From the NCBI RefSeq assembly GCF_024172095.1, contig NZ_JAMZDX010000008.1, positions 186,001 through 250,000 on the forward strand: DNA of 64,000 nucleotides, in the 5' to 3' direction. This DNA is from Kitasatospora cinereorecta. GTDB taxonomy: Bacteria; Actinomycetota; Actinomycetes; Streptomycetales; Streptomycetaceae. The position numbers were made by a program, and so were the translations under genes. Below, piece by piece: positions 16,811-25,837 of the stretch. How positions within the stretch are numbered: the stretch's first letter is position 1; each line of letters opens with the position of its first letter. The notes under the pieces were generated by a model. It had not been told where the DNA came from and did not search any database. It saw only the letters and a program-made list of their open reading frames with translations.

Positions 16811-18244
16811 ATGGCCCGCACCACACACACGCTGCCCAGGCGCAGCAAGGACCCGTACGTCGTCATCGCCCGGAAGATGCGCGCCGCCCGGCGCCGGGCC
16901 GGCGACCCGTCGCTGGCCGTCATGGCCCAGAAGGCCGGTGTCTCGATCGGTCTGCTCTCGCAGGCGCAGAACGGCGACCCACGCATGACCTGGCGCACCG
17001 TCCGGGCGTGGGCCGCAGCCCTGGACGAGCCGATCGCCCTGTGGGAGCAGATCTGGCACGAGCTGGAGTGCGCGCGCCGCTCGGCGGGCGACGGGCCGTC
17101 TTCCTCCGGCACAAGCCCGGCCGTGAAGCGCGCCCGCGAGCTGTGGATCAGGGAGCAGCACCTGCGGGTGGTTCCCGGCATCCGCAGCGTTCGCGAGCTG
17201 GTCGACGTCCTGAACGAGCTGCGCCGCCACCGGGGCCTGAGCCTGCGGCAGGTGGCGGATGCCGCGGGCGGCTGCTCGCACACCACCGTCCGCGAGGTGC
17301 TCCGGGGCGGCCGCCGGTGCACCCCCCGGCACCTGGCCCAGGTGCTGACCGGCTGTGGGGTCTCGGACGGCGACCGGGTCGGGTGGATGGAGTTGCTGGT
17401 CCGGCTCACCGAGTCCGACGCCAGTGTCCTGGCCCGGGCCGCCGCGAAGCGGGTCCTGCCCGTCCAGCGGTTCACGCGGCGGCGCGGTCGGCCGGAGGCC
17501 CGGCTGCACGACGCCCTCTGGCTCAGCGAGCAGCCCGACAGCGGCAGCTGGACCCTGTACACATCGCTGCTGCAGGAGGCCGTCGACTCCGCGACCGGCG
17601 GCGACATGAAGGAACTCGCCGGGATCTGGAGGATGCACATCGAGGACGCCCGGGCGGTCTACGCCGGGATGGCCATCCCCCAGAGCAGCGTGTTCGTCCG
17701 GCTCGTCGAAGCCCTCTGCCTCAGGGCTGTCCCGTTTAAGCAGGTGAGGCGGCGCTGGCGGTCGCGGTACGGTCCCTTGGTGGAGATCTTGGCCCCAGCC
17801 TGCCCGCTGGACGGACCCGGCATCGACCCCTTGTCCTTGGTCGGCGGTCGGCTCGTCGAGGTGCTGGCATCGTGGCACGTATACGGGGGACACCCCGGCG
17901 ACGGCCCGGCCGAGGTGTGGCTGATCGACGATCAAGGCAGGTCCACCAACATCGCCAGCGGCACCGACTGGTGTCTCATGGTCGAGTCCTCCCGGCCCGA
18001 TGACGGCGTCGACATGGGCGACTGGGGTCGGATCGATGTTCTGCCCGTACGTGACGAGACACCCCTCGCGGCCCACCTCGGGGAGCTCATGATCGGAGTC
18101 CGGCAGGAGTGGGAGCCGAGAACCGGGCGCATGGCACTTGAGCTGGACTTCCCATCGGGCAGTGTCCGCTTCGAGAGCTGGAGCGGTGACCTCCGTGTCC
18201 TGGCCATGGACAGAACCGAGGGTCCGACCACGCCAATGCCATGA
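16811..18244 (+). CDS. Regulator with two XRE-type helix-turn-helix domains and large C-terminal domain
   Basis: 477 residues from ATG 16811, behind GGGGAG. Two helix-turn-helix regions: residues about 15-75 (VIARKMRAARRRAGDPSLAV; AQKAGVSIGLLSQAQNG) and about 125-190 (ELVDVLNELRRHRGLSLRQV; CSHTTVREVLRGG). The C-terminal 270 residues form a mixed domain of unknown function with a DSGSWTLYTSLLQEAVDSAT segment. Double-XRE proteins with long C-termini are typical of Streptomyces plasmids and telomere-proximal regions. The gene ends only 17 bases before the IS5-type transposase start, so its last codons may have been reset by that insertion. Confidence 0.7.
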   Translation: MARTTHTLPRRSKDPYVVIARKMRAARRRAGDPSLAVMAQKAGVSIGLLSQAQNGDPRMTWRTVRAWAAALDEPIALWEQIWHELECARRSAGDGPSSSGTSPAVKRARELWIREQHLRVVPGIRSVRELVDVLNELRRHRGLSLRQVADAAGGCSHTTVREVLRGGRRCTPRHLAQVLTGCGVSDGDRVGWMELLVRLTESDASVLARAAAKRVLPVQRFTRRRGRPEARLHDALWLSEQPDSGSWTLYTSLLQEAVDSATGGDMKELAGIWRMHIEDARAVYAGMAIPQSSVFVRLVEALCLRAVPFKQVRRRWRSRYGPLVEILAPACPLDGPGIDPLSLVGGRLVEVLASWHVYGGHPGDGPAEVWLIDDQGRSTNIASGTDWCLMVESSRPDDGVDMGDWGRIDVLPVRDETPLAAHLGELMIGVRQEWEPRTGRMALELDFPSGSVRFESWSGDLRVLAMDRTEGPTTPMP

Positions 18245-18260
18245 TCTTGGAGTGGCTGGT

Positions 18261-19019
18261 GTGATCACGGCGTCGGAGCCGTCCTGGATAGGCCCGTTCG
18301 CCGGGCTCGGCCCGCGCGACTTTCAGAAGCTGGTCACGATGCTCCGCCGCGAGGGGGCCGACGTGGTGCGCTGGGGCCGCCCGTGGGGCCTGCCGTTGGA
18401 GGACCGGGTTCTGCTGGTCGCTGCCTACTGGCGAACGAACCTGACGCTGCGGCAGCTCGCGCCGCTGTTCGGGGTGTCCAAGTCTGCGGCCAGCCGGATC
18501 ATCGGCCACGTCGGGCCCCTGCTCGCGCTCAAGCCCCGGCGCCGGTTTCGCAGGGACACCGTGCTGATCGTGGACGGCACCCTGGTTCCCACCCGCGACC
18601 ACACGATCGCCGAGCAGTCGAAGAACTACCGATACTCCACCAACCACCAGGTCGTCATCGATGCCCATACTCGGCTGGTCGTCGCTGTCGGCAAGCCCCT
18701 GCCGGGCAACCGGAACGACTGCAAGGCCTGGGAGGAGTCCGGCGCCAAGGCCGCCGTCGGCCGGACGACGACCATCGCCGACGGAGGCTATCCGGGTACC
18801 GGCCTGGTCATCCCGCACCGCCGGCCGCGCGGCGGCGAGCTCACCGAGTGGCAAGCCGAGCACAACCGCGAACACAAGCAGGTCCGTGCCCGCGTCGAGC
18901 ACGTCTTCGCCCGGATGAAGACCTGGAAGATCCTCCGCGACTGCCGCCTCAAGGGCGACGGCGTCCACCACGCCATGCTCGGCATCGCCCGCCTGCACAA
19001 CCTCCTCCAGGCCGCGTAG
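18261..19019 (+). CDS. IS5-family transposase (DDE_Tnp_4 type)
   Basis: 252 residues from GTG 18261 with GGAG eight bases upstream. Contains an N-terminal HTH (LTLRQLAPLFGVSKSAASRI) and the DDE catalytic residues: D in VLIVDGTLVPT, D in TIADGGYPG, E in RVEHVFARMKTW. The length fits single-frame IS5-group transposases of Streptomyces. I could not find convincing terminal inverted repeats, so the element's borders are not given. It lies between the XRE gene and a 3' fragment of another gene at 19077, consistent with insertion into that region. Confidence 0.85.
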   Translation: MITASEPSWIGPFAGLGPRDFQKLVTMLRREGADVVRWGRPWGLPLEDRVLLVAAYWRTNLTLRQLAPLFGVSKSAASRIIGHVGPLLALKPRRRFRRDTVLIVDGTLVPTRDHTIAEQSKNYRYSTNHQVVIDAHTRLVVAVGKPLPGNRNDCKAWEESGAKAAVGRTTTIADGGYPGTGLVIPHRRPRGGELTEWQAEHNREHKQVRARVEHVFARMKTWKILRDCRLKGDGVHHAMLGIARLHNLLQAA

Positions 19020-19076
19020 GCGAAGCCCAGCCAGCGGCGGATCACCCCGCCCCGAGCCGCCGGAGATCAATTACGG

Positions 19077-19171
19077 GACGGCCCTTCGGCAAGGGCGACA
19101 CCGCCGTTCTGGTCAAGCGCCGCGACTTCGCCGCCTACTACCTCCACCACCCTGGAGCATGGACGGGCTGA
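19077..19171 (+). pseudogene. 3' fragment of an unknown gene
   Basis: In frame GRPFGKGDTAVLVKRRDFAA then YYLHHPGAWTG and TGA at 19171. It has good protein character but no start, and it begins just after the IS5-type transposase. It is probably the tail of a gene cut by the insertion; the missing front part was not found elsewhere in the window. Confidence 0.4.
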
Positions 19172-19236
19172 GCACACACCCGGCCCGGCCGTTGGCCCGG
19201 GGTGCGGCGGCCGGAGCGGCCGCCGCACCCGGTCGG

Positions 19237-20319
19237 TCATGCGCAGGTGGGCTTGTGGGCGGGGTCGGTCCAGGTCGCCAGCAGGGCGCCGAAGGTGACG
19301 CCGGGTCCGAGGCCGAAGATCAGGCCTTGGTCCCCGTGGGCGGGCGGGGCGCCGTGGGTGCGGTCGAGCACGGAAAAGATCGTCGGGCCGCCGAGGTTGC
19401 CTTCCTCGGCCAGGACGTCGCGTGAGTGCGCCAGGAACGTCTCGTCGACGCCGAGGGCCTGGCCGAGCCGGGTGAGGATCGCCGGTCCCCCGGGGTGGAG
19501 GATGCCGAAGTCGAGGGGGCGGTTGGTGTTCCTGTCCAGCCAGTCCAGCAGGACGGGGGCGAGGTCGGACACTGACTTCAGCGAGTCGCGGGTGGAGGCG
19601 AAGTGGTCGCCGCGCTCGTCCGTCTCCTTGCGGTAGCGGTGGAGGGTGCCGGGGATCGTGTACTCGAGCGTGTGGTCGATGCGCAGCGCCGGTGCGGTGC
19701 CGAGCGGCCGGGCGGAGACGATTGCGGCGGCGGTCAGGTCGCCCCACAGGGCCTTGTAGATCTGGTCCTCCAGTGAGGTCCGGGTGTCCTGGTAGAGGGA
19801 GGAGAGGAACTCCCCCGCCACAACCAGGACGGTGTCCTGGGGGTATCGGGCCAGGTGCCCCTCGGCCATGATCAGGACGTGGGCGCCGCCGGCGCAGGCG
19901 AGCTGGGTCATCGGGCGGCGCCGGACGTCGGGGCGCAGCGGGAGTTGCTGCTGCAGGTGGACGTCGAGGCCGGGCATCATGTCGCCGGTCGCGCTGGCGA
20001 CGATGACGCAGTCGATGTCCGCCGGGGTCAGGCCGGCCTCCGCGATGGCTTGGCGGGCGGCTTTCTCGGCGGCGGGCAGGAGGGTGGCGAGGACGTCGGT
20101 CTTGCGTTGGGCGGCGGGCCGGTCCGGGGCGGTGACCATCTCGTACGGGGCGGCGTAGCGGCGTGTTCCGGGTAGGTTCGCCAGGGCCTTGCCGATGGCG
20201 GCGCGCCGGGGGTGGTCGGCGTTGCGGTCGAGGATGTCCTCGCGGATCCGGGCGGTGTCGATGACGTGCTCGCCGCGGGCGAGGGCGGGGCGGCCGAGGT
20301 AGGCGGTGGTGGCGTTCAT
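19237..20319 (-). CDS. Type III polyketide synthase half, possible separate product
   Basis: An internal ATG at 20319 preceded by GAAGGA at about eight bases would give a 360-residue protein, the normal size of chalcone/stilbene-synthase-like enzymes. The thiolase-fold triad is intact: Cys142 in QLACAGGAH, His275 in ILHPGGPAIL and Asn308 in AEEGNLGGPTIF, with family-like spacing (33 residues between His and Asn). The C-terminal GLGPGVTFGALLATW matches the GFGPG loop of the family. Such enzymes condense an acyl-CoA starter with malonyl-CoA; substrates cannot be read here. No tailoring genes are nearby. The same residues also form the C-terminus of the longer frame. Confidence 0.6.
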   Translation of the reverse strand: MNATTAYLGRPALARGEHVIDTARIREDILDRNADHPRRAAIGKALANLPGTRRYAAPYEMVTAPDRPAAQRKTDVLATLLPAAEKAARQAIAEAGLTPADIDCVIVASATGDMMPGLDVHLQQQLPLRPDVRRRPMTQLACAGGAHVLIMAEGHLARYPQDTVLVVAGEFLSSLYQDTRTSLEDQIYKALWGDLTAAAIVSARPLGTAPALRIDHTLEYTIPGTLHRYRKETDERGDHFASTRDSLKSVSDLAPVLLDWLDRNTNRPLDFGILHPGGPAILTRLGQALGVDETFLAHSRDVLAEEGNLGGPTIFSVLDRTHGAPPAHGDQGLIFGLGPGVTFGALLATWTDPAHKPTCA

Positions 20320-21798
20320 GTGGTGGCGTCCTTCGGTGCGGGCCGGCGGTGACGGCGTCGTCGGTGCTCCGGGCGAGCGGGAGTGGGCGGCCGGGGCGCG
20401 GTTGAGCCAGGCTGCCGCCGTCGTCGCTTCCTGGGGCGGGGCGGCGGCCGTGTCGTCCGGCTCGGTCGTCCGGCCGTGGACGGCCGGGTAGTGGCGGGCC
20501 AGGTAGGCGCGGAGCAGGTCGAGCCAGGGCAGGCCCAGGAGGGTGCCCCGCACCGCGGCGGAGACCAGCGGGGAGAAGATGTCGGCGAGCTGCTGGCACT
20601 GGCTGGTCCTGGAGCCGGTCACGGGGTGATCGGCGGGCAGGCCGACCAGGGCGCACACCTCGGGGATGGTGAAGCGGCGGCCGGTGGCCTGGTCGTACCA
20701 GCCTCTGATCCTGGAGGTGGGGCAGGGGATGGTGCGGTTCATGGAGAAGGCGTTGCCGCCGGGGGTGGTGCGGTTGCCGCGGGTGTTGATCCGGGCGTCC
20801 AGCGGCCACAGGAGCACCTCGGCGGCGTTGGTGTGGATGTGCGGGACGTCGATGCCGCCCGGGTGCCGGTACCAGCTTCCCCGCAGCACCGCGCGACGGC
20901 GGTGGCTGGGTGAGCCGAAGTCGGCGGCGTCGAGTTCCTCCCATGCGGCGAACTCGCATCCGGCCGTCCACAGTTCGGTCTGGATGTAGTCCTTCACGTC
21001 GTCCGGCAGGGCGGAGGACTGCTCGATGACGATGGAGTCGATGGGCGCGCCGATCGAGCGCAGGCCGAGCACCCACAGGACGGGTGCGAGCATGAGTCCG
21101 GCCGTCGGTGCGGTCATGTCGTCGACGAGGGACCACAGGTACTCCAGCGGTTCACCGGACGGTTCGATCATGTGGTCGTAGCAGTTGTCGTCGCAGTCGT
21201 CCGGGTCGTCGTGGGTGCAGACCTCGGAGCCCTCGACCCACACGTTGCCCATGTGGGCGGCGACCTGGTCGATCGCGTCGAGGAGGATTTCCAGGTTCTT
21301 CGGGTCGTGGCCGGCCCGCTTTCCGACCGGGGTCCAGTCGCGGCACGGCATGGTGAAGCTGGTCCGGCGGGTCCAGCGCAGGACCGGGTGGCGGGGGTCG
21401 AGCTTCTTGACGTCTTCCTGGATCACGGTGCAGCCGGCCGCGGTCGAGGTGGCGGCGGCGTCCTTGTTCCACTCGATGCACACCATGTCGACCTCGACGC
21501 CGAGGACCAGGCGCAGCCCGGCGCAGCCGCCGCCACAGCCCGCGCACAGATTGATCCCGCGGGGGGCGTCGCCGCCGCGGGGCGGGTAGAGCCAGCGGAT
21601 GGGCCACGGCCCGGCGAGTTGTGCGCGCTGTGCCTGGGTGAGGGAGTCGAGCAGGGTGGTCAGGTCATCGCCGTCCAGGGCGAACAGGTCGTCAAAGGTC
21701 GGCAACGGCACAGCGGCGACAGGGGCGGCGTCGCGCGGCGGGGTCGTGGCGGTAGAGGTGTCGGCGGAGGCGAACAGGGGCTGCTGGAGTGCGGGCAT
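19237..21798 (-). CDS. Cytosine-5 DNA methyltransferase joined in frame to type III polyketide synthase
   Basis: One 853-residue frame from ATG 21798 (GGGAG eight bases upstream). Residues about 80-440 carry the C5-methyltransferase motifs in order: I (INLCAGCGGGCAGL), IV with the catalytic Cys (TMPCRDWTPVG, Cys152), VIII-like (DFGSPSHRRRAVLRG), and IX-X (RRFTIPEVCALVGLPADHPV; GSRTSQCQQL). After a low-complexity Ala/Pro/Thr linker (about 450-490) a complete type III polyketide synthase follows, with its Cys-His-Asn triad (see next entry). No stop codon separates the halves. Either this is a genuine two-domain protein, or two genes whose separating stop has been lost; a ribosome site before the second half supports independent initiation too. 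A promoter with TTGACC and TACTTT lies at 22055-22082. Confidence 0.8.
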   Translation of the reverse strand: MPALQQPLFASADTSTATTPPRDAAPVAAVPLPTFDDLFALDGDDLTTLLDSLTQAQRAQLAGPWPIRWLYPPRGGDAPRGINLCAGCGGGCAGLRLVLGVEVDMVCIEWNKDAAATSTAAGCTVIQEDVKKLDPRHPVLRWTRRTSFTMPCRDWTPVGKRAGHDPKNLEILLDAIDQVAAHMGNVWVEGSEVCTHDDPDDCDDNCYDHMIEPSGEPLEYLWSLVDDMTAPTAGLMLAPVLWVLGLRSIGAPIDSIVIEQSSALPDDVKDYIQTELWTAGCEFAAWEELDAADFGSPSHRRRAVLRGSWYRHPGGIDVPHIHTNAAEVLLWPLDARINTRGNRTTPGGNAFSMNRTIPCPTSRIRGWYDQATGRRFTIPEVCALVGLPADHPVTGSRTSQCQQLADIFSPLVSAAVRGTLLGLPWLDLLRAYLARHYPAVHGRTTEPDDTAAAPPQEATTAAAWLNRAPAAHSRSPGAPTTPSPPARTEGRHHMNATTAYLGRPALARGEHVIDTARIREDILDRNADHPRRAAIGKALANLPGTRRYAAPYEMVTAPDRPAAQRKTDVLATLLPAAEKAARQAIAEAGLTPADIDCVIVASATGDMMPGLDVHLQQQLPLRPDVRRRPMTQLACAGGAHVLIMAEGHLARYPQDTVLVVAGEFLSSLYQDTRTSLEDQIYKALWGDLTAAAIVSARPLGTAPALRIDHTLEYTIPGTLHRYRKETDERGDHFASTRDSLKSVSDLAPVLLDWLDRNTNRPLDFGILHPGGPAILTRLGQALGVDETFLAHSRDVLAEEGNLGGPTIFSVLDRTHGAPPAHGDQGLIFGLGPGVTFGALLATWTDPAHKPTCA

Positions 21799-21843
21799 GA
21801 CGGGGCTCCCGAGGGCTCGGTGACGGGCAGGGAGACCAGGACC

Positions 21844-21930
21844 GGCGAGGCCCGGCGTGCGGCCACACGGACGGCGAGGCACGGCGTGCGGCCAGACGGA
21901 CGGCGAGGCACGGCGGGGCCCGGGCGTGCG
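21844..21930. repeat. Three tandem copies of a 29-bp unit
   Basis: Units start at 21844, 21873 and 21902 (each GGCGAGGC.CGGCGTGCGG-like; the third copy decays after about 20 bases). They lie just upstream of the methyltransferase start, within its leader. A second pair of near-identical segments (GGGACGCCCGACGCGGGGCC and its copy) is at about 21962 and 22014. Possibly slippage products or a structured leader. Confidence 0.6.
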
Positions 21931-22054
21931 GCACGGGCACGGGCCCCAGGTGGTCGGCGCGGGACGCCCGACGCGGGGCCGGGACGCTCAATCCGGGCCG
22001 GGACACTCGGCGTGGGACGCCCGATGCGGGGCCGGTGCGGTCTCTGTGAGAGGG

Positions 22055-22082
22055 AAAGTAACCACCCGACCGGGCAGGTCAA
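22055..22082 (-). promoter_or_regulatory. Promoter for methyltransferase/PKS gene
   Basis: On the reverse strand TTGACC (22082-22077), 16 bases, then TACTTT (22060-22055): a good vegetative-sigma promoter, in an otherwise G+C-rich tract. Transcription would begin near 22047 and give a leader of about 250 bases containing the 29-bp repeats. Confidence 0.5.
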
Positions 22083-22492
22083 CGACCTGAACAGGGCCTT
22101 CGGCTGGGCGGTCGGCCGGGGACGGGCAGGACGCGGCTCGCAGCCGTGTCCCGTCCCAGTCGCCGGAGCAGGAACGGCAGGACACGGTCGCAGGCGTCCG
22201 GTCACGCCGGAGGCGGCACGGCTGGGTGCTGTGTGCACGCCGGGCACGGCACGGGGCCCGGCGGACGGGGCGGGCCGGCCAACGCTGCGGTGCACGGGGA
22301 GTGATGGCGGCGGGCAGGGTATGCCGGGCCGACCGACGCGGCACGGCAGGCGGTCGGGCACGGCCCCGCCGCCACCTGGCCGGTTGTCCACCGCGCTGCC
22401 GCTGCGCCCCGCCGCATCCCGGCGGGGCGCAGCGGCGGCCCCTGCATGGCGGCGTCGCGGGGGGTCCTATCCGGCGGGCCGGGCGGCGGCGC

Positions 22493-22954
22493 TCAGCCGA
22501 GGTGGATGTCCCGCCGCGTGCGGATGATCTTGTCGATCAGGCGGCGGGCTTCGTCGCCGGGTCGGTCGATGTCAGCGTGGCCGTGGTCGGCGGCCTCGGC
22601 GCCTGAGGAGAACAGCGGGACCGGGGACACGTAGGTCGTCACCGCTTCGAGGGTCGGGCCGTCCATGTCACCGGTCAGCAGGGCGATCCGCGGCGCCAGG
22701 AGGGCATCGCCGTGGCATCCCGCCCAGCCCGCGCACACGCGGCTTGCCTGGCTGTCGGCGTCGTTCTGGTGGCAGCGGAAGACACCGGTTGGCTGCTCTC
22801 CCGTGGGGGCGTCGTACGCGCGGAGCTTCTCGTACTCTTCCGCGGCCCAGATCCCTGAGGGGACGTCACGCCGGTAGGGGCAGCTGTCGCAGGGACGTGG
22901 CGCCGGAGGGCGGATGGCGGAAGTCACGCGTCGAGTATCCGGGGTGTGGGGCAT
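22493..22954 (-). CDS. DUF6283-like Cys-rich protein
   Basis: 153 residues from ATG 22954, with AAAGGA six bases before. The opening APRPCDSCPYRRDVPSGIWA followed by AAEEYEKLRAYD and VFRCHQNDADSQASRVCAGW is characteristic of the DUF6283 family, in which a CxxC pair, a CH and a later C can bind a metal. The role is unknown; the family is frequent in actinophages and plasmids. It sits between the methyltransferase leader and a small membrane protein gene, all on the same strand. Confidence 0.75.
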   Translation of the reverse strand: MPHTPDTRRVTSAIRPPAPRPCDSCPYRRDVPSGIWAAEEYEKLRAYDAPTGEQPTGVFRCHQNDADSQASRVCAGWAGCHGDALLAPRIALLTGDMDGPTLEAVTTYVSPVPLFSSGAEAADHGHADIDRPGDEARRLIDKIIRTRRDIHLG

Positions 22955-23372
22955 AGCGGTCCTTTCAGGGTGGGCGGGTGACGGCGGGCGGGAACGTGGC
23001 TGCGCCCGGTCACCGGCGGAGACCGTGGCCGGGCGCAGCGGCGGGTGCCGTGGGGCGCAGGCACGGCAGCGGGGCCGGCCGGGGGTGGCGCAACAGTGCG
23101 CACCGTGGCCGCCCGACGTGGCACCGCAAAGGGGGCTGGGCGGCCGCACAGCGGGTGACGGGGCGTGATCGGCCGCGGGCGCGCGGGACCGGGTCGACCG
23201 CACGGGTCCGCGAGCGCGGGCTGGTGACCTGGCGACCCCAGGCCGGGGCCGCCAGGGCCGACCGAGCCCAGGGGCGGACCCCGAGGGCGGGGCTCCGGCC
23301 AGGAGATGCCACACCCCGCACACGCCCGGCAGCGGCGGGACCGGGGCCGGGGGCGGGCGGGGCGGTGAATCG

Positions 23373-23861
23373 CTAGTTGGTGGCGGGCACAAGGACACGC
23401 TTGCGGCGGCGGGGCCGCGTGGCGAGGTAGTGCGCGGCCAGGCAGAGAGCGCCGGGTGCGCAGCAGACAACAGTGCCGACGACGGTGGCGGTCGGGCCGT
23501 GCCCGACCGCGTCCGTGAGCATCGTGTTGTGCCCCGCCTGCAGGACCGCGGCGATCACGAACGGGCTGATCACCGCGAATGCCAGGTCGAGACTGACGGC
23601 GAGGTTCGCCCAGCGGGAACGAACGTCACCCGGCTCGACCGTCCTGTCGTCGTCCGCAGCGCTGTCGGCGAGGGTACGGCGGGTGACGAGGGCAACGATG
23701 GAGCGCACGAGGACGGAGAGCGCCAGCAGATAGGCCAGGTAGCCCAGTTGGTGGAGGGAGAGCGCCACGACGAGGACGGCGCCTTCTGCGGTGAGGACAC
23801 GGTGGAGGGGACGGCACCAGCGGTGCGGGCAGCCCTTGGTCAGGACGGGAGGCTTACGCAT
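23373..23861 (-). CDS. Small multi-pass membrane protein
   Basis: 162 residues from ATG 23861 with AAGGAG four to five bases upstream. Three to four hydrophobic segments: GAVLVVALSLHQLGYLAYLL, LSVLVRSIVALV, LAFAVISPFVIAAVLQ and TATVVGTVVCCAPGALCLAA, then a basic C-terminus (RPRRRKRVLVPATN). No family recognised. It is the first gene behind a copy of the dispersed promoter/leader (23911-23984). Confidence 0.65.
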   Translation of the reverse strand: MRKPPVLTKGCPHRWCRPLHRVLTAEGAVLVVALSLHQLGYLAYLLALSVLVRSIVALVTRRTLADSAADDDRTVEPGDVRSRWANLAVSLDLAFAVISPFVIAAVLQAGHNTMLTDAVGHGPTATVVGTVVCCAPGALCLAAHYLATRPRRRKRVLVPATN

Positions 23862-23910
23862 CAGACTCCTTCGGGAGGCACGGGGCCGGATGGCCCGCGG
23901 GACCGCCCTA

Positions 23911-23984
23911 CACAGCCGGTGAGTGGTCACGGCTGCTCTCGGGCGGGACGAGACGGAACCTACGGGCGGCCGCTGGCCAATCAA
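23911..23984 (-). promoter_or_regulatory. Dispersed promoter/leader, copy A
   Basis: Reverse strand: TTGATT (23984-23979), 16 bases, TAGGTT (23962-23957), then the shared transcribed block CCGTCTCGTCCCGCCC and, 20 bases on, ACCGGCTGTG. The ATG of the membrane protein gene is about 95 bases downstream of the -10. Three further copies are at 26236, 27170 and 35388. Confidence 0.65.
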
Positions 23985-24335
23985 CCCCTGGCTGCCGACA
24001 GATAGAAGGAGCAACACCGGCGCCCGGGTGCGGGAGCGGCCCCGGGCGTCTCCGGCTGCCACCCGGGGGTGCGGGGGCGGGGTGTGCAGGCGCCGCTGGG
24101 TGCCCCGCCCGCAGGCGGCGGCCCGGGGGTGGGGCGTAGTACGGCGGGTGCAGGGCCCTTGTGGTGCGGGGCTGTGGCGGGCTACGAGGCGTGGCGGTCC
24201 GGCGTGCCCGCTCCGGTGACGCACAGCGGTGCGGGGCTCCGCGGGCACCCGTGTGGGGTGCCCGCGGGCCCGGATGCGCGACCGCCGGACACGGCCGTGG
24301 TGTGGCCGCGGGCCGTGTCCAGGCGGTGTCGCCGG
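23985..24335. other. GC-rich spacer, no gene
   Basis: Only Arg/Gly/Pro-rich frames without starts or protein character. A short inverted motif at about 24236-24268 (GGGCACCCGTGTGGGGTGCCC-like) could form a hairpin downstream of the reverse-strand phosphatase fragment and act as its terminator. Confidence 0.3.
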
Positions 24336-24908
24336 TCAGGGGGTCAGATTGGCAAGGAGGACGGTGGCGTTGTCCGCGTGGGGGCGGGACGGGTCGAAGC
24401 TGGTCGAGGCCTTGACGGACGTCTCGACGGCAAGGTCGACGAACGCGCGGGCGGTGGCGGTCAGCGGCTCGTCGTCGAGTTCGGTGAAGAGGTCGTGCCC
24501 GGCGTCCAGGTGCGGCTCGTAGGCACCGTCGGAGGCGAGGAGGAGGCGGGCCGGGCCGGTGAGGGGGACGGTCGTCGTCTCGATCGCGGGGTGCCCGTAG
24601 TGACTGCGGGTCTCCTCGTCGGTGTAGGTGCTGCCGAGGCAGGAGGTGATGATGTTGCGGTTCCCGCCGTAGGGGTTGGTGGCGGTCGGGGGGAAGACGT
24701 TCTCGGGCCAGACGCTCACCAGGCAGGCGCAGCCGGGCACCGTGTGCTCCCAGCCGGCCAGGTATCCGCCGTCCTCCCAGAGGACGGGCATGAACTCCCC
24801 GAACGCGTGTGGGGCGAGGCCGGCTGCCCCATTCGCGAGCCATCGGCGTTGTGGCGTGGCGGCCCGCCACAGCCGCTCCGGGATGGGCACTGGGCGCCCG
24901 GGGTGGCG
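24336..24908 (-). pseudogene. PP2C-type phosphatase, C-terminal half
   Basis: About 190 residues whose end reads LTGPARLLLASDGAYEPH, then TARAFVDLAVETS and HADNATVLLANLTP. The LLLASDG and DNATV motifs are the metal-binding Asp motifs of PP2C (PPM) phosphatases. The N-terminal half with the first DGxGG motif is absent; upstream the open frame continues as Pro/Arg-rich nonsense. There is no plausible start with a ribosome site. I read it as a truncated gene. Confidence 0.6.
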
Positions 24909-25039
24909 GAAGCGGCGACCACGCGGGACAGACGCGCCCAGCAAGCCCAGCGGCGCGCCACGGACGGCCCTTGGAGGCCGTGACGGCGCGCCACGGCGGC
25001 CGGCCGGCCCCTGGCCGGGCGCAGCGCACTGGTGGGGGT

Positions 25040-25421
25040 GTGATGTCAGAGGTGGCGGTGCCCGCTGGTGGTTCCAGGGCCCCGTTGGCGCCCGTCTGCA
25101 GGAGGCCGGTCCGCGCTGGTGGCGGTGGCAGAGGCGCCAGTCGATGGTGATCTGTCGCGTCTCCCAGGCGGCGTGGAGGTCGGCGGTGGGGAACTCGCAG
25201 CCCTCGCACCAGGTGACGGTGCAGCGCTCGGGATCGGCAGTGCCTGCGTGAGCGGCGTAGTGGGGTGGGCCTCCAGCGAGTTGTACGGGAAGCCGATGTC
25301 GACCGCGCGGCCTTCCCGGATCTTCTCGTACGCCTCGCGGTGGCGTGCCGTCGATCGTCTCGTACATCCTGTCGCGGTCCGCATTGGGGACCTTGACCTC
25401 GCGCACCACGCCCTTGGTCAC
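25040..25421 (-). pseudogene. Degenerate gene, reading frame broken
   Basis: A GTG at 25421 opens VTKGVVREVKVPNADRDRMY. The sense then moves to a second frame (AYEKIREGRAVDIGFPYNSL, EAHPTTPLTQ) and returns to the first (ERCTVTWCEGCEFPTADLHA, QITIDWRLCHRHQRG). The switching indicates at least two indels. The CEGCEF..CHRH arrangement suggests a former zinc-binding protein. Not identifiable further. Confidence 0.45.
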
Positions 25422-25511
25422 GGGCTGGACGACGACGCCCTTGCGCTCGCGGGGGCGAGCGAGGTCGGCCTCACGGTTGGGCCGGGGCCAGGCACAGTGC
25501 TCATCTCCGCG

Positions 25512-25541
25512 ATGGTTACAGGCTGCTGATGTGATGTAACC
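25512..25541. promoter_or_regulatory. Inverted repeat GGTTACA/TGTAACC
   Basis: GGTTACA and TGTAACC arms separated by a spacer just under two helix turns, in locally AT-rich DNA between divergent genes. It may be an operator for the small + strand gene at 25838 or for the degenerate leftward gene. No regulator can be assigned. Confidence 0.3.
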
Positions 25542-25837
25542 TCGGGTCAGCTAGGGGCCCGCGGCGATCTGTAGTGCGACCGCCCCCGGGTCCTAGATGG
25601 AATGTCTGTAACAAGCGATGCCGCTGGAGACGCAGGCGGCTAGCGTTTCCTGTCATTGTTCTGGTTCACGGAGGATGCTGAAAACCGCTATGCGCCCTTG
25701 GCGTTCGAGTACCTGCTCGCGTCGGCAGTCACTCAGTCATGACCACGATTCGATGGTCGAACTGAGACTGCCACCCGCCGCCTATCCGGGCGGCCCTGTA
25801 CCAGTTCGACTGTCAAGCGCCCGAAAGGCACCTGTCG

